From Methylibium rhizosphaerae (GTDB lineage Bacteria > Pseudomonadota > Gammaproteobacteria > Burkholderiales > Burkholderiaceae_C), in contig NZ_SWAR01000001.1 in NCBI RefSeq assembly GCF_006386545.1, positions 124,001-188,000 of the forward strand: a DNA stretch of 64,000 bases, given 5' to 3'. Position numbers and translations under genes: made by a program. A model generated the notes under the pieces. It did not search any database. It saw only the letters and a list, made by a program, of their open reading frames with translations, and was not told the origin of the DNA. The number at the start of each line of letters is the position of its first letter. Within the stretch, counting starts at the first letter, position 1. This document shows positions 47,984 to 56,890 of this stretch, one piece after another.

Positions 47984-48463
47984 ATGAAAGGCGACCCCAA
48001 GGTCATCGACTACCTCAACGCACAACTCAAGAACGAACTCACCGCGACCAACCAGTACTTCCTGCACTACCGCATGCTGAAGCACTGGGGCTTCGACAAG
48101 CTGGCCAAGAAGGAGTACGAGGAGTCGATCGGCGAGATGAAACACGCTGATCGCCTGATGGAGCGCATCTTCATGCTTGACGGCCTGCCGAACCTGCAGG
48201 ACCTCGGCAAACTGCTGATCGGCGAGGACGTGCCGGAACTGCTCAACTGCGACCTGCAGCTCGAAAGCGCCGCCCAGATCACTTTGAAGGACGCCATCGC
48301 CTATTGCGAATCGGTGCGCGACTACGTGTCACGCGATCTGCTGCAGGACATCCTTGACGACACAGAGGAGCACATCGACTTCCTGGAAACGCAGATCGAC
48401 GTGCTCGGCAAGGTGGGACTGCAGAACTACCTGCAGTCCCAGATGGGCGACACCGCCTCCTGA
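47984..48463 (+). CDS. bfr: Bacterioferritin
   Basis: 159 residues, standard length, with TTAGGAGG upstream. Ferroxidase ligands are in place (Glu18, Glu51, His54, and ..[11 protein letters not shown] later), as is Met52 for heme between subunit pairs (GEMKHADRL). It assembles as a 24-subunit shell storing iron as ferric mineral. bfd, needed for iron release, lies about 1 kb downstream on the same strand. Confidence 0.96.
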   Translation: MKGDPKVIDYLNAQLKNELTATNQYFLHYRMLKHWGFDKLAKKEYEESIGEMKHADRLMERIFMLDGLPNLQDLGKLLIGEDVPELLNCDLQLESAAQITLKDAIAYCESVRDYVSRDLLQDILDDTEEHIDFLETQIDVLGKVGLQNYLQSQMGDTAS

Positions 48464-48485
48464 CGTCACCGCCTGGGCGGCGGCG

Positions 48486-49217
48486 TCAGGCTGCCGCTCC
48501 CAGCCGCGGCCATAGCCGCCCCGTGCGGGCCATGTAGGCTCGGTACTCCTGGCCGAACGAATCGAGCATCAGGCGCTCTTCCTCGTTGACACGCAGGAAG
48601 TACAGCAAGGCAAAACCCGGCACCGCCAAAGCCCCTGCCAGCCAGTTCTGAACGAGGAACGGCTGCGCGAGCGCAAACAGCCAGATCGAGCTGTACATCG
48701 GGTGCCGAACGCGCGCGTACACGCCCGTCGTCACGAGGCTGTGCTCCTGCCGTATCTCGAGCGAAGGCGACCAGTTGCGCCCGAGTTGCGCGTGGCTCAG
48801 ATGAAAGAGCCACAGCGACAAGACCATGACCATCGCTGCCCCCACCGCCAGCGGCGCCGGCACGGTGTAGCCGAAGTGGTCGAACCATGGAGTGGCCAGA
48901 TACACCATGGGCACGAAGCACAGAGTGAGAAAGACGACGAGCATCAGCCATTGCTCCAGACGGCCTACGCGCCGACCCACCGCCTGATTGCTCCTGTTGC
49001 GCTGCACGTGCGGCCAGCGAATCACCATCTGCAGCACGGCTGCCAAGAACCAGGCGAGATCCGGCCACTGCCAGTCCCCTCCTCGCCGCCACCAGTAGGC
49101 ACCCAGCACCAGGCTGAACAGAGCAAGAGGAAACCATACGGTGACGCGCCGGCCATAGACACCGGCTGTGGCATTCGGCCGCCCGCTGGCGGCCGAGACT
49201 TCGACAACCCGGCTCAT
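48486..49217 (-). CDS. Isoprenylcysteine carboxyl methyltransferase (ICMT/PEMT) family protein
   Basis: 243 residues with about six membrane helices. The C-terminal half has GVYARVRHPMYSSIWLF and NEEERLMLDSFGQEYRAYM, the conserved cofactor-binding part of the ICMT/PEMT-like integral membrane methyltransferases. GGAGG precedes the ATG at 49217. Substrate in bacteria is unknown, probably a lipid or isoprenoid. It stands between bfr and bfd on the opposite strand, with no evident link to iron. Confidence 0.85.
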   Translation of the reverse strand: MSRVVEVSAASGRPNATAGVYGRRVTVWFPLALFSLVLGAYWWRRGGDWQWPDLAWFLAAVLQMVIRWPHVQRNRSNQAVGRRVGRLEQWLMLVVFLTLCFVPMVYLATPWFDHFGYTVPAPLAVGAAMVMVLSLWLFHLSHAQLGRNWSPSLEIRQEHSLVTTGVYARVRHPMYSSIWLFALAQPFLVQNWLAGALAVPGFALLYFLRVNEEERLMLDSFGQEYRAYMARTGRLWPRLGAAA

Positions 49218-49442
49218 TCACCGTCCTCCGTGCTGCTACACGGCCGGTAATCGTTCGCTTGCATTTTTCCTCCCTTCGAACACCGCCCACGCTGGAAACG
49301 GCGTGACTTTAGGGAGCATCTCCCGCATGCGCGCCCCTCTCAAGAGGGGGTGCCGAGCGCCCAATGGTGTGCGGTTGCAACGTCGCTGACCCCTCCGTGG
49401 CTGCTTGTGACCAAGTCCCCGCAGATTTTGGGGTTGCACCCG

Positions 49443-49471
49443 TTGTATTGCGAATCATTCTTATTTATACT
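49443..49471 (+). promoter_or_regulatory. bfd promoter with overlapping Fur box
   Basis: TTGTAT (49443-49448), 17 nt, TATACT (49466-49471) is a good sigma70 promoter. The Fur-like 19-mer at 49450-49468 starts with GCGAATCATTCT, identical to the core at 29947, and fills the spacer, so Fur-Fe binding would block polymerase. It drives bfd and probably the downstream small ORF and hemP. Confidence 0.78.
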
Positions 49472-49503
49472 GACAATCAGTTCAGCGCACCTTCCCTGCC
49501 GCC

Positions 49504-49716
49504 ATGATTGTTTGTGTCTGCCGCCGCATCTCGAATCGCGATATCGAGCGCACCGCTCAGCAAGGCTGCGCGACTTTTGACGAGTTGCAGATGGAGCTGG
49601 GCGTCTCCACCTGCTGCGGTCGATGCACCGATTGCGCGCGCGCCGTGTTCGATTCGGCGCTGGCACCGGCTCACCGGCACAACGCTCCCACTGGGCCGGC
49701 GCTGGCACTGGCGTGA
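49504..49716 (+). CDS. bfd: Bacterioferritin-associated ferredoxin
   Basis: 70 residues. The [2Fe-2S] ligands of the Bfd fold are present as Cys4, Cys6, Cys38 and Cys41 (VCVCRRIS, STCCGRC). It docks on bacterioferritin and passes electrons to reduce and mobilise stored iron. The promoter has a Fur box, so it is made when iron is short, the opposite of the storage protein. hemP follows about 100 bp downstream. Confidence 0.95.
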   Translation: MIVCVCRRISNRDIERTAQQGCATFDELQMELGVSTCCGRCTDCARAVFDSALAPAHRHNAPTGPALALA

Positions 49717-49722
49717 CTCACC

Positions 49723-49791
49723 ATGGAATGGTTTGCAAGCCTGCTGATCGTTCTTCTGGGGACGTGGTGGGCCTTGTCAAAACACCGATGA
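49723..49791 (+). CDS. Possible 22-residue single-helix membrane peptide
   Basis: A small open frame 6 bp after the bfd stop reads MEWFASLLIVLLGTWWALSKHR: an acidic residue, about 15 hydrophobic residues with aromatic belts, then a basic C-terminus, the layout of a single-pass inner-membrane peptide. It ends 31 bp before hemP and would be on the same Fur-controlled transcript. No clear ribosome binding site, so it would depend on coupling to bfd. Not recognised. Confidence 0.4.
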   Translation: MEWFASLLIVLLGTWWALSKHR

Positions 49792-49822
49792 CTCAGCGTG
49801 GCTCCGGCCACACCCTGTGCAC

Positions 49823-50026
49823 ATGAAAACCATCACCTTGCCCACCCACTCGCAACCGCCTCGTGCTCATGGCCACGCGGCCGTGGAGACCCAGGTGCCC
49901 GCTGCGGAACTCACCCTCGCCAGCGACCTGCTCATGCGTGGCCGCAAGGTGATCCAGATCCAGCACAACGGCGCGCTATATCAACTGCGCGCCACCAAGC
50001 TCGGCAAACTGATCCTGACCAAATAG
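49823..50026 (+). CDS. hemP: Hemin uptake protein HemP
   Basis: 67 residues from the ATG at 49823 (a GTG two codons earlier is in frame). The C-terminal half, LLMRGRKVIQIQHNGALYQLR and KLGKLILTK, is the typical HemP signature. HemP is a small protein encoded with heme receptor genes; in Burkholderia it has been reported to be needed for expression of heme uptake genes. Transcribed with bfd from the Fur-controlled promoter, presumably. No heme receptor gene follows here. Confidence 0.9.
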   Translation: MKTITLPTHSQPPRAHGHAAVETQVPAAELTLASDLLMRGRKVIQIQHNGALYQLRATKLGKLILTK

Positions 50027-50132
50027 CATCCGATCATCGTGGGGGGACCGTACTGCAACGCAGTGAACGGTCCATTTGCGCAGCCACACATTCCGGCACC
50101 ACCGGAGAGTTCAGCCACGCACTTTTTGGCCT

Positions 50133-50543
50133 TCAGGCCCCCACGACGGCCGCAATGCCGGCTCGAGCAATCTGCGCATCTTCGGGCGACTTCACGCCGC
50201 TCACGCCCACGGCCCCCACGCACTGGCCGGAAACCATGATCGGAACCCCACCTTCCAGCATGCCCTCGAGCGTCGGAGCGCTGAGGAAGGACGTTCTGCC
50301 CTGGTTGATGATCTCTTCGTAGACCTTGCTTTCGCGCCGGCCGAGCGCCGCGGTGCGCGCCTTGGCGGGCGCAATCAGCGAAGAAATCGGGGCGGCGCCG
50401 TCCAGGCGCTGGAACCACAGCATGTGCCCGCCGTCATCGACGATGGCAATGCTCACATTCCAGGCGTTCTTGAGGGCTTCGGCTTCGGCGGCTGCGGCAA
50501 TTGCCTTCACGTCGGACAGGCTCAGGGAGGGTTTGGTGTTCAT
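50133..50543 (-). CDS. GlcG/HbpS-type heme-binding family protein
   Basis: 136 residues from the ATG at 50543 (MNTKPSLSLSDVKAIAAAAE); the frame is open upstream but carries the DNA before the Bax-inhibitor gene. Family hallmarks: NVSIAIVDDGGHMLWFQRLDGA, LIAPAKARTAA, GGVPIMVSGQCVGAVGVSG. The fold is the PAS-like GlcG/HbpS; HbpS binds heme and GlcG is of unknown role. No signal peptide, so cytoplasmic. The neighbourhood of bfr, bfd and hemP favours a heme-related function but this is inference. Confidence 0.88.
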   Translation of the reverse strand: MNTKPSLSLSDVKAIAAAAEAEALKNAWNVSIAIVDDGGHMLWFQRLDGAAPISSLIAPAKARTAALGRRESKVYEEIINQGRTSFLSAPTLEGMLEGGVPIMVSGQCVGAVGVSGVKSPEDAQIARAGIAAVVGA

Positions 50544-50693
50544 GTTGGCGTCAAATGAGTTCAGACAAGAAAAAAGCCACAGCGCCCGGCCGGAGGCGGA
50601 AGCGCTGCGAGGCCGGAGGGTATTTTCCTCGGCAATGCTGGAACTAGAATCCGCCACATCGGTCTATCGGGACCGTTCTTCTATGGAGATGCA

Positions 50694-51383
50694 ATGAACG
50701 AGACTCTGCAAACCGTTTACGCTGGTTCGGGCGCCCTGGCCGAACAGCGCAATCGGGTGCTGCGCAACACCTACTGGCTGCTGGCGTTGTCCCTGGTGCC
50801 CACGGTGCTGGGCGCATGGGTCGGCGTGAGCACCGGCATCATGGCTGCCATGGGCAACGGCATGAGCCTGATCGTGTTCCTCGTGGGCGCGTTCGGTTTC
50901 ATGTTCGCAATCGAGAAGACGAAGCACTCGTCCACCGGCGTGGTGATGCTGCTGGGCTTCACGTTCTTCATGGGCCTCATGCTCTCGCGGCTGCTGGCCG
51001 TGATCCTGGGCTTCAAGAACGGCTCCTCGCTGATCATGACTGCGTTCGGCGGCACGGCAGTGGTGTTCTTCGCCATGGCATCGCTCGCCACGGTCATCAA
51101 GCGCGACCTGAGCGGCATGGGCAAGTTCCTGTTCATCGGCGCCATCGTGCTGCTGGTGGCCGGGGTGGTGAACGTGTTCGTGCAGTCGTCGGCGCTGATG
51201 CTGACGCTGAGCGTCGTGGCGATCGGCCTGTTCTCGGCCTTCATGGTGTACGACCTGAAGCGCGTGATCGATGGCGGCGAGACCAACTACATCTCGGCCA
51301 CGCTGGCGATCTACCTGGACATCTACAACGTGTTCCAGTCACTGCTTGCGTTGCTGGGCGTCTTCGGCGGCGAACGCGAATAA
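50694..51383 (+). CDS. Bax inhibitor-1/YccA family membrane protein
   Basis: 229 residues with seven membrane helices, GGAG just before the ATG. The family's conserved C-terminal region is present, FSAFMVYDLKRVIDGGETNYISA followed by LYLDIYN-like sequence (IYLDIYNVFQSLLALLG). E. coli YccA of this family modulates FtsH proteolysis; ftsH is in this window about 10 kb away. Inner membrane; single-gene unit ended by a terminator shared with dnaB. Confidence 0.93.
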   Translation: MNETLQTVYAGSGALAEQRNRVLRNTYWLLALSLVPTVLGAWVGVSTGIMAAMGNGMSLIVFLVGAFGFMFAIEKTKHSSTGVVMLLGFTFFMGLMLSRLLAVILGFKNGSSLIMTAFGGTAVVFFAMASLATVIKRDLSGMGKFLFIGAIVLLVAGVVNVFVQSSALMLTLSVVAIGLFSAFMVYDLKRVIDGGETNYISATLAIYLDIYNVFQSLLALLGVFGGERE

Positions 51384-51410
51384 GCGCGCGCGTCAGGCAC
51401 CCAGCATGAG

Positions 51411-51433
51411 AACGGGGCCCTCGGGCCCCGTTT
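51411..51433. terminator. Terminator between Bax-inhibitor gene and dnaB
   Basis: AACGGGGCCC, TC, GGGCCCCGTT then TTCTCTTTG: a strong stem between two converging genes. The T run is interrupted on both strands. Confidence 0.7.
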
Positions 51434-51455
51434 CTCTTTGTTCGTTTCGTCTTCG

Positions 51456-52904
51456 TCAGTACTCGCTGCCGCCGCTGTCGTATCCGGGTGCGAGGTTGTC
51501 GAACTTGGTGAGCGGCTTGAGAAACGCCAGCTTCACCGTGCCCACCGGGCCGTTACGCTGCTTGGCAATGATGATCTCTGCCACGCCCGGTTCCTTGGTC
51601 GGGTTGGGCCCGTCCGGGCGGTTGTAGTACTCGTCCCGGTAGATGAACATGATCACGTCGGCGTCCTGCTCGATGGCGCCGGACTCCCGCAAGTCGCTCA
51701 TCATCGGCCGCTTGTCGGTCCGTGTCTCGACGCTGCGGTTGAGCTGCGACAGGGCGATCACCGGGCATTGCAGTTCCTTGGCCAGCGCCTTCAGGCCGCG
51801 GGAGATCTCGCCCAGCACGGTGGCGCGGTTTTCTTCGCTGCCGCCGCCGGAGCCGGTCATCAGCTGCAGGTAGTCCACCACGATGAGCCCGAGCTTGCCG
51901 CACTGGCGGGCCTGACGCCGAGCACGGGCGCGCAGTTCGCTGGGGCTGAGGCCCGGCGTCTCGTCGATGAAGAGGCTGACGTTACGCATCTTCTCGACCG
52001 CATCGCTCAGGCGCCCCCACTCGTCGTCGTTGAGCTTGCCGGTCCGCAAGTGCTGCTGGTCGATGCGCCCCATCGAGCCGACCATACGCAACGCAAGCTG
52101 GGCCGCACCCATTTCCATGGAGAACACGACCGCAGGGAGGCCTTCGTTGGCAGCCACGTTCTCGGCAATGTTCAGCGCGAAAGCCGTCTTACCCATCGAG
52201 GGGCGAGCCGCCAGCACGATCAGGTCGCCAGGCTGCAGACCGGCGGTCATCCGATCGAGATCAAAGAACCCCGAGCGCACACCCGTGACCTCTTCGGCGC
52301 CGTTTTCGTACAACTCCGTGACGCGGTCGAGCAGGTCGACCACGAGGTTGTCCATCGACTGGAAGCCCTGCTTGCTGCGCGAGCCTTCCTCACCGATCTT
52401 GAAGATCTTGCCTTCGGCCTCGTCCAGGATCTGCGGCACCGGGCGGCCCTGCGGATTGAACGCGGCGGTGGCGATCTCGTCGCTCACCGTCACCAGCTTG
52501 CGCAGGATGGCCCGCTCACGAACGATCTCGGCATAGCGGCGCAGGTTCGCCGCGCTCGGAACGCTCTGCGCCAGCGAATTCAGGTACGCAAGCCCGCCGA
52601 CTTCCTCCGCCTTGCCAAGAGATTGCAGTTGCTCGAATACCGTGATCACGTCAGCCGGCTTGCTGGCGTTGATCAGGCCGCCGATGGCCGCAAAGATGAG
52701 GCGGTGGTCGTGGCGGTAGAAGTCGCTTTCGGTGACGAGGTCGCCGGCACGGTCCCAGGCGCTGTTGTCGAGCAGCAGGCCTCCCAGCACGCTCTGCTCG
52801 GCCTCGATCGAGTGCGGCGGGATGCGCAGGCGCGCAACTTCGTCGTCACCGCCGCCGCGACGCGGCGAGCCCTGGAAATCGGCACCTGAGAGGATGGCGG
52901 ACAT
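51456..52904 (-). CDS. dnaB: Replicative DNA helicase DnaB
   Basis: 482 residues with N-terminal primase-interacting domain (IPPHSIEAEQSVLGGLLLD, about 28-135) and C-terminal RecA-like helicase. Walker A is ARPSMGKTAFALN, Walker B LIVVDYLQLM, and EISRGLKALAKEL, then DLRESGAIEQDADVI complete the family pattern. No intein interrupts the P-loop. Hexameric 5'-3' helicase at the replication fork. Downstream of rplI on the same strand, separated by a terminator. Confidence 0.97.
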   Translation of the reverse strand: MSAILSGADFQGSPRRGGGDDEVARLRIPPHSIEAEQSVLGGLLLDNSAWDRAGDLVTESDFYRHDHRLIFAAIGGLINASKPADVITVFEQLQSLGKAEEVGGLAYLNSLAQSVPSAANLRRYAEIVRERAILRKLVTVSDEIATAAFNPQGRPVPQILDEAEGKIFKIGEEGSRSKQGFQSMDNLVVDLLDRVTELYENGAEEVTGVRSGFFDLDRMTAGLQPGDLIVLAARPSMGKTAFALNIAENVAANEGLPAVVFSMEMGAAQLALRMVGSMGRIDQQHLRTGKLNDDEWGRLSDAVEKMRNVSLFIDETPGLSPSELRARARRQARQCGKLGLIVVDYLQLMTGSGGGSEENRATVLGEISRGLKALAKELQCPVIALSQLNRSVETRTDKRPMMSDLRESGAIEQDADVIMFIYRDEYYNRPDGPNPTKEPGVAEIIIAKQRNGPVGTVKLAFLKPLTKFDNLAPGYDSGGSEY

Positions 52905-53001
52905 AAGCGTCGAAGATTACGAGGCAGCCCAGTGCCCAGCAAGCCAGCAAGTCTTGGGAGATCTTGTGGATGGCCGGTGGAAAGCTCGGGAAAACTTGTG
53001 C

Positions 53002-53035
53002 ACAAAAAATGAAAAGGCCGGTCGAAACCGGCCTT
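53002..53035 (-). terminator. Terminator of the rpsF-rplI operon
   Basis: On the minus strand AAGGCCGGT, a four-base loop TTCG, ACCGGCCTT, then TTCATTTTTTG. The UUCG tetraloop makes it very stable. It separates rplI from dnaB. Confidence 0.88.
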
Positions 53036-53059
53036 GTCGACGCAGGACGATGACTCGTC

Positions 53060-53512
53060 TTAGTCGGTCTCACCCACCACCGTGACAGTGATGTCCACAA
53101 CCACGTCGGTGTGCAGAGCCACGGACACGGCATGGTCGCCCACAACCTTCAGCGGGCCGTTGGGCAGGCGCACCTGCGACTTCACCACCTCGAAGCCGAG
53201 CTTCTTCAGGCCTTCGGCGATGTCGAAGTTGGTGACGGAGCCGAACAGGCGGCCATCGACCCCAGCCTTCTGGGTGATGGAGACCGTCTTGCCGGCGAGC
53301 TTCTCGCCTTGGGACTGAGCGGCAGTCAGCTTGTCGGCCTGGGCCTTCTCGAGTTCGGCGCGCTTCGCTTCGAACTCCTTGATGGCGGCTTCAGTGGCAC
53401 GGCGGGCGGAGCCGGTGGGGATCAGGAAGTTGCGGGCAAAGCCGTCCTTCACCTTCACCACGTCGCCCAGGTTGCCCAGGTTGGCGACTTTCTCGAGCAG
53501 GATCACTTGCAT
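53060..53512 (-). CDS. rplI: 50S ribosomal protein L9
   Basis: 150 residues. N-terminal rRNA-binding domain [32 protein letters not shown] pattern is fully conserved, followed by the long connecting helix and C-terminal domain ending [12 protein letters not shown]. Last gene of rpsF-priB-rpsR-rplI. Confidence 0.98.
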   Translation of the reverse strand: MQVILLEKVANLGNLGDVVKVKDGFARNFLIPTGSARRATEAAIKEFEAKRAELEKAQADKLTAAQSQGEKLAGKTVSITQKAGVDGRLFGSVTNFDIAEGLKKLGFEVVKSQVRLPNGPLKVVGDHAVSVALHTDVVVDITVTVVGETD

Positions 53513-53527
53513 GTCGTCTTGCTCCTC

Positions 53528-53818
53528 TTAGACCTTGTGCTGGTCGCTGTACGGCAGCAGCGCCAGATAGCGGGCGCGCTTGATGCAGGTGGACAGCTGA
53601 CGCTGGTAGATCGCGCGGGTGCCGGTCAGGCGGGCCGGGATGATCTTGCCGTTCTCGGCAATGAAGTCACGCAGCGTGTCGATGTCCTTGTAGTCGATCT
53701 CTTCGACACCGGCGACCGTGAAGCGGCAGAAGCGCTTGCGGCGGAACAGCAGCGACTGCTGGTTGCGCTTGGTCTTGCGGTCCTTGTTGAAACGACCTTT
53801 TCCACGGGGTGGGGCCAT
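53528..53818 (-). CDS. rpsR: 30S ribosomal protein S18
   Basis: 96 residues, with a basic N-terminal extension ([20 protein letters not shown]) before [20 protein letters not shown]; the core [24 protein letters not shown] type sequence is conserved. Binds with S6 on the 30S platform. 15 bp before rplI. Confidence 0.98.
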   Translation of the reverse strand: MAPPRGKGRFNKDRKTKRNQQSLLFRRKRFCRFTVAGVEEIDYKDIDTLRDFIAENGKIIPARLTGTRAIYQRQLSTCIKRARYLALLPYSDQHKV

Positions 53819-53846
53819 GTTGAGCTCCTGAATTCCTAGATCCGAA

Positions 53847-54134
53847 TCAAATGGGTTCGAGTTCAGTGACGTGAAACAGCACGCCCTTGCCGTTGCGCTG
53901 CGAGCCGAGGAACCCCGCGAAACCTGCCGTCGAACCGACGGCGAGCTTCTGCAGTTGCTCGGCCACCGCCCCGATGCCGACTGCGCGGATCTCGACCGAG
54001 ACCTTGCGCGGGCGCCCGGCTTCAGTGACCTCGGACTCGTGCTTCAGGCTCAAGTCCAGGGCCGGCAGGCCGGCGGGGGTGTAGCGCATGGCACGCCGCT
54101 CGACCACTTGCGCCGTCATCACCACGCGATTCAT
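53847..54134 (-). CDS. priB: Primosomal replication protein PriB
   Basis: 95 residues forming a single OB fold: [20 protein letters not shown], then [10 protein letters not shown] and [19 protein letters not shown]. Homodimer that acts with PriA in restart of collapsed replication forks. Position between rpsF and rpsR is the conserved one. Confidence 0.95.
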   Translation of the reverse strand: MNRVVMTAQVVERRAMRYTPAGLPALDLSLKHESEVTEAGRPRKVSVEIRAVGIGAVAEQLQKLAVGSTAGFAGFLGSQRNGKGVLFHVTELEPI

Positions 54135-54183
54135 CGCAGGCTCGGGCAGCAGGCGGGCAGGCAGACGTCCGGGCGCGGCGTCA

Positions 54184-54549
54184 TCAGGCCGCGTTGAACT
54201 CCTGCTGTGCCTTCTTGGCTTCTTCCTTCTCGACCTGGCGCATCATCACCGACGGCTGGGTCTCGGCCTTGCTCTTTTGCACCGTGAGGTGGCGCAGCAC
54301 GGCGTCGTTGAAGCGGAAGCCGGTCTCCAGCTCTGCCAGGGTTTCGTTGCTGCACTCGATGTTCAAGCACAGGTAGTGAGCCTTCGCGAGCTTGGCGATC
54401 ATGTAGGCCAGCTGGCGGCGGCCCCAGTCTTCGACACGGTGCACCTTGCCGCCGGCGGCGGTGACGACACCCTTGTAGCGCTCCAGCATGGCCGGAACCT
54501 GCTCGCTTTGATCCGGATGGATCAGCAACACGATTTCGTAATGACGCAT
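54184..54549 (-). CDS. rpsF: 30S ribosomal protein S6
   Basis: 121 residues, [21 protein letters not shown] start, [20 protein letters not shown] and [15 protein letters not shown] conserved. The tail (about 100-121) is Lys/Glu/Ala-rich. AAGGAG precedes the ATG. First gene of the operon. Confidence 0.98.
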   Translation of the reverse strand: MRHYEIVLLIHPDQSEQVPAMLERYKGVVTAAGGKVHRVEDWGRRQLAYMIAKLAKAHYLCLNIECSNETLAELETGFRFNDAVLRHLTVQKSKAETQPSVMMRQVEKEEAKKAQQEFNAA

Positions 54550-54670
54550 GTGAACTCCTTGTGGATTCCGCCGGGAGGCCCGGCGAGGAAGCCGCCCCGT
54601 AGCGTCAACTGAACCGGGTGCGGCAAGGGAAAGCCCGCGAGTATAGCAGGGATCGGGCAGGCACCGACCC

Positions 54671-56770
54671 TCACCCGTTGGGGTAGCGGACCTGGTCCAG
54701 CAGCTCGCGCTGGGCCGAGGCGGGCCTGGGCGTGAGGAGGCTCACCAGCGCGACCGTGAGCAAGCCTGCGGGGACGCCAAAGACCCCGGCTGCGACCGGG
54801 TCCACGCCCCACCAGCGGCAGTCGAGCAAGGGGCGGGTCACGCCGAACAGGCTGCGCAACAGCGGGATGTTGGTGACCATGTAGTAGAGGCACACGGCCA
54901 TGCCGGCCAGCATGCCGGCAGTGGCGCCCGCCCGATTGGCCCGTGGCCAGAAGATGCCCAGCACCAAGGCCGGGAAGAACGCCGCAGCAGCCAGCGAAAA
55001 CGCCGCCGACACGAACTGCAGGATGTCGGCGATGCGCAGCGACGCCACATACGCGCCCAGCAGCGCCACCATGAGCACCAGCACTTTCGACAGCATGACG
55101 CGGCGGATCGCCGAAGCGGCCGGGTTGATGATGCGGTAGTACAGGTCGTGCGAGAGCGCGTTGGCGGTGGTGAGCAGCAGGCCGTCTGCCGTGGAAAGCG
55201 CTGCCGCCAGCCCGCCGGCAGCGACCAGGTAGGTCACCACGAAGGGCATGCCGCCGATCTCGGGCGCTGCCAGCACGATGACGTCGACGCCCAGGTGCAG
55301 CTCGCCCAGCTGCAGCAAGCCGTCGGCGTTGACGTCTTCGGCCGACACCAGCGAAGGGTTGAGCTTGGACCAGCGCCGCAGCCACGCCGGCAGCTCGTCG
55401 TACGGCAAGCCCACCAGGTTGGAGAACACCTCGTACTTCACCATCACTGCCAGGGCCGGGGCGGCAACGTATAGCAGCGCGATGAAGAACAGCGTCCATG
55501 CCACCGAGGTGCGCGCCTGCGAAGCGCTGGGCGTGGTGTAGTAGCGCATCAGGATGTGCGGCATGGCGGCCGTCCCCACCATGAGGCAGAACACCAGCGC
55601 CAGGAAATTGCGGCGCGAGTGCTCGAAGGCCTGCCGCTGCTCCGGGGTGCCCGACGGGTCGCCCGCCGCGTAGGGCTGGGCCTGTGGCGGCATGCCGCCC
55701 AGCGGCTGCGCGCGCCGCTGCGAATGCAGCAACGCTTGCTCATAGGCCAACCGGGCCGCCTCCTCGGTACGCGGCAGCGCCGCCAGCCTGCGCTCGGCCT
55801 GCTGAATGCGCGCAAGCGGCGCGTCGGCCGCCTTGAGTTCTGCCACCTGCTTTGCCAGCGCCCTCGCGTCCTCGGCCATGCCGGCCGGCACGTCGGCCAG
55901 CTTGCGCCGGGCGTCTTCGGCCTGCCTCGCAAAATGCTCGATGACCGCCTGCTCGCCCGCATCCACCTTGAGCGCCTGCTCGCGCTCGCTCACCTTGGCC
56001 AGCTGCTGCGCATAGGCCACCACCGCCACCGGGTTGCCGGTCTGCTGGGCCGACAGCCACACCACGGGTATGAGGTAGGCCACGATGAGAATGATGTACT
56101 GCGCGACTTGCGTCCAGGTCACGGCCCGCATGCCGCCGAGAAACGAGCACACCAGCACGCCGCCGAGGCCCACGAAGATGCCGATCTCGAAGTTGAAGCC
56201 GGTGAGGTGCGACGTGATGAGTCCCACGCCGTAGATCTGCACCACCACGTAGACGAACGACACCATCACCGCAGCCGCGGCACCCACCAGGCGCGGCATC
56301 ACGCCGCCATAGCGCGCCCCCAGGAACTCGGGCACGGTGAACTGGCCGAAGCGCCTCAGGTAGGGAGCGAGCAACAGCGCCACCAGGCAGTAGCCGCCGG
56401 TCCAGCCGAGGATGTAGGCCAGGCCGCCGAACCCCTGCAGATACAGCACGCCGGCGGTCCCGATGAACGAGGCGGCCGACATCCAGTCGGCCGCGGTCGC
56501 CATGCCGTTGTACATGGCCGGCACGCGCCTCCCGGCGACGTAGTACTCGGTTTCGTCGGTGGTGCGGCTGGCCAGCCCGATGACGGCGTAAATCGCCACC
56601 GTGGCGATCAGGAAGGTGGTGCCTATCCAGCTGCGCGGCCAGCCCGTGCTTTCGAGCACCGCCAGCGCGCCGATGAAGAGCACGACACCCAGCGTGTAGA
56701 GCCCGTAGCGCCGATCGAGCCGACGCTTGAACGCATGCGGCGTCTCGGCAGGATCGCTCATGCCGGCCAT
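54671..56770 (-). CDS. Sodium/solute symporter (SSS family) with long soluble insert
   Basis: 699 residues; an ATG three codons later is an alternative start. The transporter core has SSS marks: [30 protein letters not shown] near the N-terminus (VC_2705/ActP-like), [31 protein letters not shown], and [19 protein letters not shown]. The closest functional relatives carry acetate or other short carboxylates with sodium. Unusual is residues about 242-387, a stretch rich in Ala, Glu, Gln and Arg with predicted coiled-coil helices between two membrane helices; without it the length would be about 550, as usual. Single gene in this orientation upstream of the rpsF operon. Confidence 0.9.
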   Translation of the reverse strand: MAGMSDPAETPHAFKRRLDRRYGLYTLGVVLFIGALAVLESTGWPRSWIGTTFLIATVAIYAVIGLASRTTDETEYYVAGRRVPAMYNGMATAADWMSAASFIGTAGVLYLQGFGGLAYILGWTGGYCLVALLLAPYLRRFGQFTVPEFLGARYGGVMPRLVGAAAAVMVSFVYVVVQIYGVGLITSHLTGFNFEIGIFVGLGGVLVCSFLGGMRAVTWTQVAQYIILIVAYLIPVVWLSAQQTGNPVAVVAYAQQLAKVSEREQALKVDAGEQAVIEHFARQAEDARRKLADVPAGMAEDARALAKQVAELKAADAPLARIQQAERRLAALPRTEEAARLAYEQALLHSQRRAQPLGGMPPQAQPYAAGDPSGTPEQRQAFEHSRRNFLALVFCLMVGTAAMPHILMRYYTTPSASQARTSVAWTLFFIALLYVAAPALAVMVKYEVFSNLVGLPYDELPAWLRRWSKLNPSLVSAEDVNADGLLQLGELHLGVDVIVLAAPEIGGMPFVVTYLVAAGGLAAALSTADGLLLTTANALSHDLYYRIINPAASAIRRVMLSKVLVLMVALLGAYVASLRIADILQFVSAAFSLAAAAFFPALVLGIFWPRANRAGATAGMLAGMAVCLYYMVTNIPLLRSLFGVTRPLLDCRWWGVDPVAAGVFGVPAGLLTVALVSLLTPRPASAQRELLDQVRYPNG

Positions 56771-56890
56771 CTGCCCTTCGAGACCACCCCGCTGCCGCCC
56801 ATCACGCCTCCATCGCCAAGGCCACGATTGTGTGAAGGGCGGCCATCAGCCGCGACTAGAGCGAACCCTGTCACGGCCTGGGGCACAGGG

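Noticed and set aside
51456-52904. Possible intein in DnaB
   Set aside because: The helicase has normal length and an uninterrupted P-loop.
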